The notes under the pieces are model-generated. The model was not told where the DNA came from. It did not search any database and saw nothing but the letters and a program-made list of their open reading frames with translations. Positions 57,563 to 64,000 of a stretch of 64,000 nt of DNA are shown piece by piece. The first letter of the stretch is position 1. Every line of letters begins with the position of its first letter. The translations under genes were made by a program, and so were the position numbers. This DNA comes from Echinometra lucunter. Lineage: Eukaryota > Echinodermata > Echinoidea > Camarodonta > Echinometridae. The DNA lies in contig CM057162.1 of the NCBI GenBank assembly GCA_029962745.1, positions 5,463,802 through 5,527,801 of the forward strand, in the 5' to 3' direction.

Positions 57563-57935
57563 ATGACATCCAACACCCTCTCCATCTCCCAGATTGACAA
57601 TACCTCTCGAATGTCCATTTGTTAGTGGGAGCACTGTGGTGTAGTGGTCAGGGCTCTTGTCACTCATTCGAAAGGTCCTGGATTCAATTCTCACCCGGTG
57701 TTTACATTATTGGCCGAGGTGTTCCACTGACGTGTGTACTGTGTCCCTCTCTACCCACCTTCTCCATCTCCAAGCTAGACAATAACTCTTGAATGTCCAG
57801 TAATTAGTGGGAGCACTGTGGTATAGGGGTCAAGGCTCTTGCCTCTAATATAAGAGGTCCTGGGTTCAATCCTCACCCAAAGCTTACATCATTGGACAGG
57901 GTGTTTTGCTCATATATGTCCCTCTCTACTCTGGT
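57563..57935 (+). mobile_element. Tandem dimer of a tRNA-derived SINE
   Basis: Two ~180-bp units in direct order. Each has leader words (CTCCATCTCC, AATGTCCA), then TTAGTGGGAGCACTGTGGT, an A box (TGGTGTAGTGG / TGGTATAGGGG), a B box (GGATTCAATTC / GGGTTCAATCC) and a body with ACAT(T)ATTGG..GTGTT. The second unit has the better B box. The leader shared by both units shows the dimer is one duplicated segment, not two independent insertions. Confidence 0.75.
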
Positions 57936-59505
57936 GTATTGCCAGGGTACCCAGCAGATTGAAATGTGAACAAAGCCTTATGATCTGATTCTTAATGTCA
58001 GTTTTTGTTTGTTTTAGTTTTATTTTTTTATATATTAATCATGTTGAAGAACAATACATGTATCCTGGACATTGAAATAGAGAGAGGGGGAAGAGAAGGG
58101 AGGAAATAAGAAATAGGAAAAGTAGAAACAAAGAGAAAGCAAGTCAGGAACCTCAAGCAAACTAGAATCCAATGTGAAAGTGACCTTCATAATAAGAGCC
58201 CTTAAAACAAAGCTACATGTATAGCGCAATTAGGATAACTAATTGGGAATGAAACTAACGCTTCACTCCCCATCCCTTATGGCCACTCTTAAATGTCAAA
58301 AACAGGTGCATCTAGCCAAGATTAACTTCAACGCTGTTTAACTCTTTGGCACATCTGTCCTTTGTTATGATTTGGTGCATGCCATTTCTTATAATTTGAT
58401 GTGCTTTACAAAGCATAAATATTATCCTAGATATTAGGCCAATATTGCTCTTGGCCCAAGATGCCTGAAATACAGTCAGTTTGGAAAGTAGTTGAGTGTA
58501 GTTGAGTGTAGTTGAGATACACGGAACAAGAAATGCTTTCATTATTTTTATTATTTTGGCCTGATTTTCGTTGCTTGTTATTTCACTATTCCAGCAACCA
58601 TGTTAAATGTGTAGTATTATTTTTGTGACAGTTATATTTTAAAAGCTTGTATATATGTAAATCATCTTGTAATTTACGTGTGAAATTGCATTGCATAACA
58701 CAAGGAAAGTGCATAAATTTGTAAGTGCCCCCTCCCAACTCATGATGGAATGTTGTTTTCATGATTTTAGGATTATCGAAACCCTCATTAAAAATATATA
58801 TATATTTTCTATTGATTAATACAGGATATGTGTGTGTATGTACATGTAAAAGTTTCATAATCATTTAGAGGAAAACTTGTAGTAATGCATACATCTGTAT
58901 GTTTTCATGTGAGAAACAAAAAGATCCCAGTAAGGCCATTTCATAAACAGTCAAGTACTATAGTCTATGCTAGAATACAGGGTGATATGTGTAGGTTTCA
59001 GCACATTTGGTGCCTCAAAGCGCTGCATTGACATTCAGCACCAGTGATGCTCAAGAGCAGTAAGATATGCATACAATAAAGCTTGATCAATATGGAGCTC
59101 TTTGCGATTAGCATCAACGTCGGGTCACTATGGCGACCGACTCCAGTTTGTAGGGATTTCCCCTTTTGTCCTTAGCCTTGCAGGGGGAAACCTGTCTGAA
59201 TAGCTTTATGTGTGGTGAATGTGTGGGAGACACACAACCTTCACTTTGAAACATAGACTTCCCCTTGTTTACTTAGTTTTTGGAGGGAAAGCTTTGTGTA
59301 TGTGTGGGGCACAAAGGGCTCAACGTGCGGTAAGCGCTAATGTTAGCAAGAGATACATTAGGTCTTTGAAATATAGATAGTGTTCATAGCAACAAGCAAC
59401 ACATTTATAATTCATATGTACTTTCATCTCTGACAACAAGCTGTCTGTACACCACCTTCTATTTTTCTTACAGCAAGCCATTAATTCATTGACAGCATGC
59501 ATGTA
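57936..59505. other. Unassigned AT-rich segment
   Basis: A small GTAGTTGAGT triplication near 58490-58515 and a short TA run near 58795. No gene or element recognised. Confidence 0.35.
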
Positions 59506-59957
59506 GAGTAAATACATTCTTCTATTAACTTTTTGTTTATGACAACAATACGTGTACTTTGTATCCCTTGTTAATATTAACAAGCTATAAAGAAATCATT
59601 TATAATGATTGCATTTTCAGTACAATGTTATCATAGTTTACATGTATTTATGTAAGCCTTCAGTACATGGACTTCATTTCCCTATAAGTATTATCAAGCC
59701 CATTAAGTATTCAAGTTGCTTGGACTTGCTGTACAGATGGCAGTTCACGTAATGCTTGCAAAAATCCCACAAGGCAGCGCCATGAGAGGTTGACTGTTTG
59801 CATGTACAAAGCAGTCTAGTTGCGAATACGCGAACATCTGTCAAAGTATCTATCCCCTTCTGCCGAATGTAGAATAAATACATTCTTCTATTAACTTTTT
59901 GTTTATGACAACAGTACATGTACTTTGTATCCCTTGTAAATATTAACAAGCTATAAA
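59506..59957. repeat. Pair of ~90-bp direct repeats
   Basis: 59506-59595 and 59868-59957 are near-identical (AAATACATTCTTCTATTAAC, GTGTACTTTGTATCCCTTG, TATTAACAAGCTATAAAGAA). The ~270 bp between them is not repeated. They could be a segmental duplication or ends of an unrecognised element. Confidence 0.75.
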
Positions 59958-62653
59958 GAAAGCGCCATCTATACGCCAAGTTTCGGTAACTTTGATTGAC
60001 AAAGTTAGTATATAAACTCACTTAGACTGGGTCTGCCTTTTACATATCATCTGTTCAGAGCAAAAATGGCATTAACTCATATCATTTTATACAGACTTAA
60101 CACCTTTCTGGCTCTAAACAGACAATTTTTTTATTTCTTAAGAAATAAAACAAAAGCAAATTGCATGAAGATCATCACTTGCTTTATCCATACAATTTGT
60201 TTTCACTTTTTTTTTTTCGGTGTAAGGGCTTATTATACATCAGTGACTTTATGCAATGACTTGAATATAATTGATACCAAGTACAAATTCACTTATACAA
60301 AGTACTGAAGAACTAATACAATGAATTGAATACTTGTATTATATATACAAATTGATGCCCGCAGAACATATTGTGCATGTGCTGAAGCAGTAACAATGGA
60401 CAGCATGCATTTAATAACGTTGCCATTTTCTAATATGTGGAATGTATTATTGTACATGCATGACCACAGGTTTTCAAAACAACCCTAAAATAAGTTTTCT
60501 CCCTTGGTCAAAATTATACCCTTTTCAACTTTTTTCATGCTCGTTCTTAAAAAAATTACACCCTAAACAAATATAAAACCATAAAAAAAATATGCTGTAC
60601 ACTCAACAACGAACCCTTTTCCCTGATTTGGGGCCTACATGTATTTGACAACCTAAACATGTCTTGCTTGTGGCATGCCCCTCCCCCCCCCCCCCCCCCC
60701 ACGGAATGCAAACTGTATGTAGTTGTTAAAGCTTTGTGGTAAATACTATGTATTATGTTAAGAGACATTATGTATTATTGTAATTAACCTATAGGGGGCT
60801 TTTTCCTCCCTCTACCATCGAGGGCATGAGCCTGACAAATACATGGAAACATGTTGGTATTAATTGGTTAAAAAAATATCCAACTATAATTGGACTACAA
60901 TTACAGTACAATATTATAATAATGGCCTAGAAAAAGTGAATGAAAACAAGTTTTGATTCTGGAGCATAAATGTGTACATTTAATTCTTCATTTATCATGC
61001 ATTCAAAAAGCAAAGGAAAATGGATTTAGATAGTAATTGCATTGAGGGCATGGCAGAAAACATGGATACTCTCATCTAGCTTTTGTTTCACATGATGTTT
61101 GGATAGTGAGCTAATGAATATAGGTTTTGTTTTCATACTATAGTTGGTTAGTGGATGTAGCTCATGCATTAAGTTTTTATTTTCACATGATGATGGTTGC
61201 TTTCGGTGACTTAAACTGACACTTTCCGGGTGTAGTGTTACTGGTGTACTAATAATGCTGATGAATCTGAAATATGAGAGAGTATGCTAGATTAATTAAA
61301 ACCCCATTGTTCATAATTCAGACAATGTTGCACAACTATTCATACCTGTGAAACATATATTCTATTTCTCCAACTTCCCCCCCCCCCCCATTTTTTTCTT
61401 TAGTACTAGTATTTCTTCCTTTTTTCTTTTCTTCACTTTCCTTTCTGTCTTTTCCTCTTCTGGTTTTGTGTTTCTGTTTACAAACAGTTTAAAGCTTTGT
61501 AAGACTGTAGGGTTGAAGATGTAACAAACCTCTACATAAGTTGTATATTTTATTTTATATTTTTCATGCTTTCTCCAAAGCCCCAGAGTATTACCCATAT
61601 CGGTGCCCTTTATGGTGCTTATTTGAATTCCTTGTCATTTCTATGTGGAAATATTTTCAGCTGGTTGTAGGAGTTATTGCCTTCAAATGTTTGCATTTTT
61701 GGCTCTATCTTGCATCAGTCACTAGAGCTGAAAAAGAAAATCTATTCTGTGTATTTTATATATACTATTTTCTTAATCAGCAAAATGTGATATGTTACTA
61801 ACCTTTCCTCTTATAGCTAACTCTGTGCATTCTTGTTGAATCCAAGCTGTATGTCTTCATATATATGCATTGCATCTTGGCAGCACACTTTTCTCGTAGA
61901 CGCAATTTTTCTTAAAATGCCCTAACAGTATTTGGGGTCATTACAATCTTGCTGGCTGCTGGCAATAAGTTTACTCCACTAACCATCTGCTTACATAATG
62001 TAAAGAATATTGTCAAATTATCAACTGTTTTCTTATCTCATATTAGTTGCAAGCATGCATACAGGTACACTGTAATCCCTTTTCTTGTTCAAATCTTATC
62101 ATTGGAAAACTTTGCAGTCATTTTTTTAATGTAAAATAATTTCTGTGGCAGTTATTGAACTTCATTTAGGAATAGACAAATTGAAATGAGATGGAAATGA
62201 AACTCTGTTGAAACAAAGTGCAATATTTCATACTTAAGGCCCCCATCTTACTAGAAAGGCGATCATCGCCTTGTAGTGAGATGGGCGTATGAAGCTTTAT
62301 AAGCTTCAGTGATGCTATACCATAGGAAGAAAGAAGGTCCCCCCCCCCAGAAAAAAAAAACAAATAAAAAACATACAAACAAAAAATATTGAAGCTCATC
62401 TCTTTCATTGGAGTGACATTTCTAATCTTATTTCAATTTATCTGTTAGTCTGAAACCTCCATCACATATTAAACTGTTGTGGGCTAGCCATATATCAGTG
62501 ATTTACTAACAGTACTGCTAATGATATGCAGTCTACAAATGTAGAAAATTTATTGGACCTGAGAAAATTGGTCTCATTAACATAATTATATACTTAACAA
62601 TTTTAACATTATTCGTATTATTGTCAAATCATCGATATCTTACCAGCCATTGA
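59958..62653. other. Unassigned AT-rich segment
   Basis: C runs at 60684-60699 and 61378-61389, acceptor-like sites near 61488 and 61816 without convincing exons, and otherwise nothing assignable. Confidence 0.35.
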
Positions 62654-63860
62654 TTTTTGTCTCGCCCACCGGAGGTGAAGGCGAGACTAAGGGATCCAAA
62701 TGTCGTCCGTCCGTCGTCCGTCCGTCGTCCGTCCGTCCGTCACAAACGTTATGAAAGATAACTTGGCAACCGTGACTCACTTTTCAACCAAACTTTGGTT
62801 GTAGATGCACTAAGGGGACCTGCATGTTATGGTCCAGTCAGAGGTCACATGGTAAGGTCAAAGGTCATTTCAGGTCAAACGTTAAAGTTTACGTGCAAGA
62901 CTCTCTTATGACACAAAACTCTGCAACCGTGACTCACTTTTCAACCAAACTTGGGTTGTAGATGCCCTAAGCGGACCTGCATGTTATGCTCTAGTCAGAG
63001 GTCACATGGTAAGGTCAAAGGTCATTTTAGGTCAAACGTTAAAATTTACGTGCAAGACTCTCTTATGACACAAAACTCTGCAACTGTGTGACACTGTTCA
63101 ATCAAACTTGGGTTGTAGATGCACTAAGGGGACCTGCATCTTATTGTCCCGTCAGAGGTCACATGGTAAGGTCAAAGGTCATTTCAGGTCAAATGTTAAA
63201 GTTGACGTGCAAGACTCTCTTATCACACATAACTTTGCAACCGTGACTCACTTTTCAACCAAACTTGGGTTGTAGATGCACTGAGGGGACCTGCATGTTA
63301 TGGTCCAGTCAGAGGTCACATGGTAAGGTCAAAGGTCATTTCAGGTCAAACGTTGAAGTTTACGTGCAAGACTCTCTTATGACTCAAAACTCTGCAACCG
63401 TGTGACACTTATCTATCAAACTTGGGTTGTCGATGCACTGAGGGGACCTGCATGTTATGGTCCAGTCATAGGTCACATGGTAAGGTCAAAGGTCATTTCA
63501 GGTCAAGCATTAAAGTTTACGTGCAAGACTCTCTTATGACACAAAACTCTGCAACCGTGTGACACTTATCTATCAAACTTGGGTTGTAGATGCACTAAGG
63601 GGACCTGCATGTTATGGTCCAGTCAGAGGTCACATGGTCAGGTCAAAGGTCATTACAGGTCAAACGTTGAACGGTTAAAGTTTACGTGCAAGACTCTCTT
63701 ATGACACAAAACTTTGCAACCGTGTCACACTTTTCAGTCAAACTTGGGTTGCAGATCACTAAGGGGAAGTGCATGTTATCATTCTGTTGGACTTCACATG
63801 ATAAGGTGAAAGGTCATTGGAGGTCATATGTTACAGATGTTTTCAAATTCTTGAATTTGC
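62654..63860 (+). mobile_element. Hairpin-headed element with seven ~157-bp tandem units
   Basis: It starts with a perfect small hairpin (GTCTCGCC..GGCGAGAC), then a GTCCGTCC-rich run (62704-62742). Seven tandem units follow, anchored by GCAACCGTG at 62766, 62923, 63080, 63237, 63394, 63551 and 63716. The spacing is 157 five times, then 165 because of a short insertion. Each unit carries TTGGGTTGTAGATGCACTA, AGGTCACATGGTAAGGTC and CGTGCAAGACTCTCTTATGA. The final unit is more diverged. No long open frame; nature as a mobile element is inferred. Confidence 0.8.
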
Positions 63861-64000
63861 TTTTCCTCTGTCATTTCTTGTGTTTGGAGGTGGGTTTGTT
63901 TTTTTGCATACTAAACGATGAAAGAATGTAAAAGGTTACATCTTTCATGATAGTGCAAATATTTGGAAATGGCCGTAAGATGTTCTTGATANNNNNNNNN
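63861..64000. other. Window end: short unique sequence, then N from 63992
   Basis: Unique AT-rich sequence after the tandem element, ending in nine N of a third gap. Confidence 0.9.

Noticed and set aside
1..64000. CRISPR arrays, bacterial operons, riboswitches, phage attachment sites
   Set aside because: The sequence is eukaryotic; repeats here are microsatellites, tandem units or TIR elements without unique spacers of regular length.

Overview
This is a gene-poor, AT-rich, repeat-dense window of animal nuclear DNA. Spliceosomal introns of several kb, tRNA-derived SINEs, many TTAA-flanked MITEs, foldback elements, long microsatellites and frequent ACATGTACATGTA-like words suggest a marine deuterostome invertebrate, most likely an echinoderm such as a sea urchin. 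That assignment is inference, since no diagnostic gene is present. No bacterial-style genes, operons, CRISPR arrays or intact rRNA/tRNA genes were seen. Two runs of exactly 500 N (28492-28991, 40463-40962) are assembly gaps, and the window ends in N.

Left part (1-28 kb): one minus-strand gene supplies the best coding evidence. Five small exons (21800-21857, 19016-19069, 14191-14267, 11997-12066, 2708-2824) have good AG/GT splice sites and mutually compatible reading phases. Together they encode a hydrophilic tail ending in a stop codon, with three tyrosine motifs (YAMV, YADL, YSSI). The last is a strict ITIM match. I read this as the cytoplasmic tail of a single-pass, immunoglobulin-superfamily-like receptor. 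A further open exon (25667-25918) looks like the end of one Ig-like domain and the start of another, and a decayed duplicate of it lies at about 26290-26485. The transmembrane exon was not found, so joining the Ig-like exon to this gene is inference.

Right part (29-64 kb): mostly non-coding. Small open exon candidates with splice-like borders occur on the plus strand (32873-32972, 37990-38037, 42735-42821, 49110-49142, 54193-54252, and a 12-nt candidate at 51277-51288). The pair at 42735 and 54193 are phase-compatible. The gene is not recognised and most of these calls are tentative.

Mobile elements: (A) seven full-length copies and one remnant of a ~415-bp MITE with TTAA flanks and CCCATTCGTGACAG termini (piggyBac-like); (B) three copies of a related MITE with CCCATAGCAGTACAG termini; (C) three copies of an AAGG..TTCAGAT TIR element; (D) three copies of a TTAA/AGGCATTGG element; (E) short palindromes built on GGGGAGCATTTCATGAAAT; (F) two ~420-bp TIR elements; (G) three foldback elements with 8-bp target duplications and similar CC-G-rich..CACTC termini but different tandem-repeat interiors. 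Elements are often nested: A in B, a SINE in B, G in other TIR elements, probably C in A. A SINE tail appears to have seeded a ~400-bp (TTA)n array. The right edge carries seven ~157-bp tandem units next to a GTCCGTCC-rich hairpin head.
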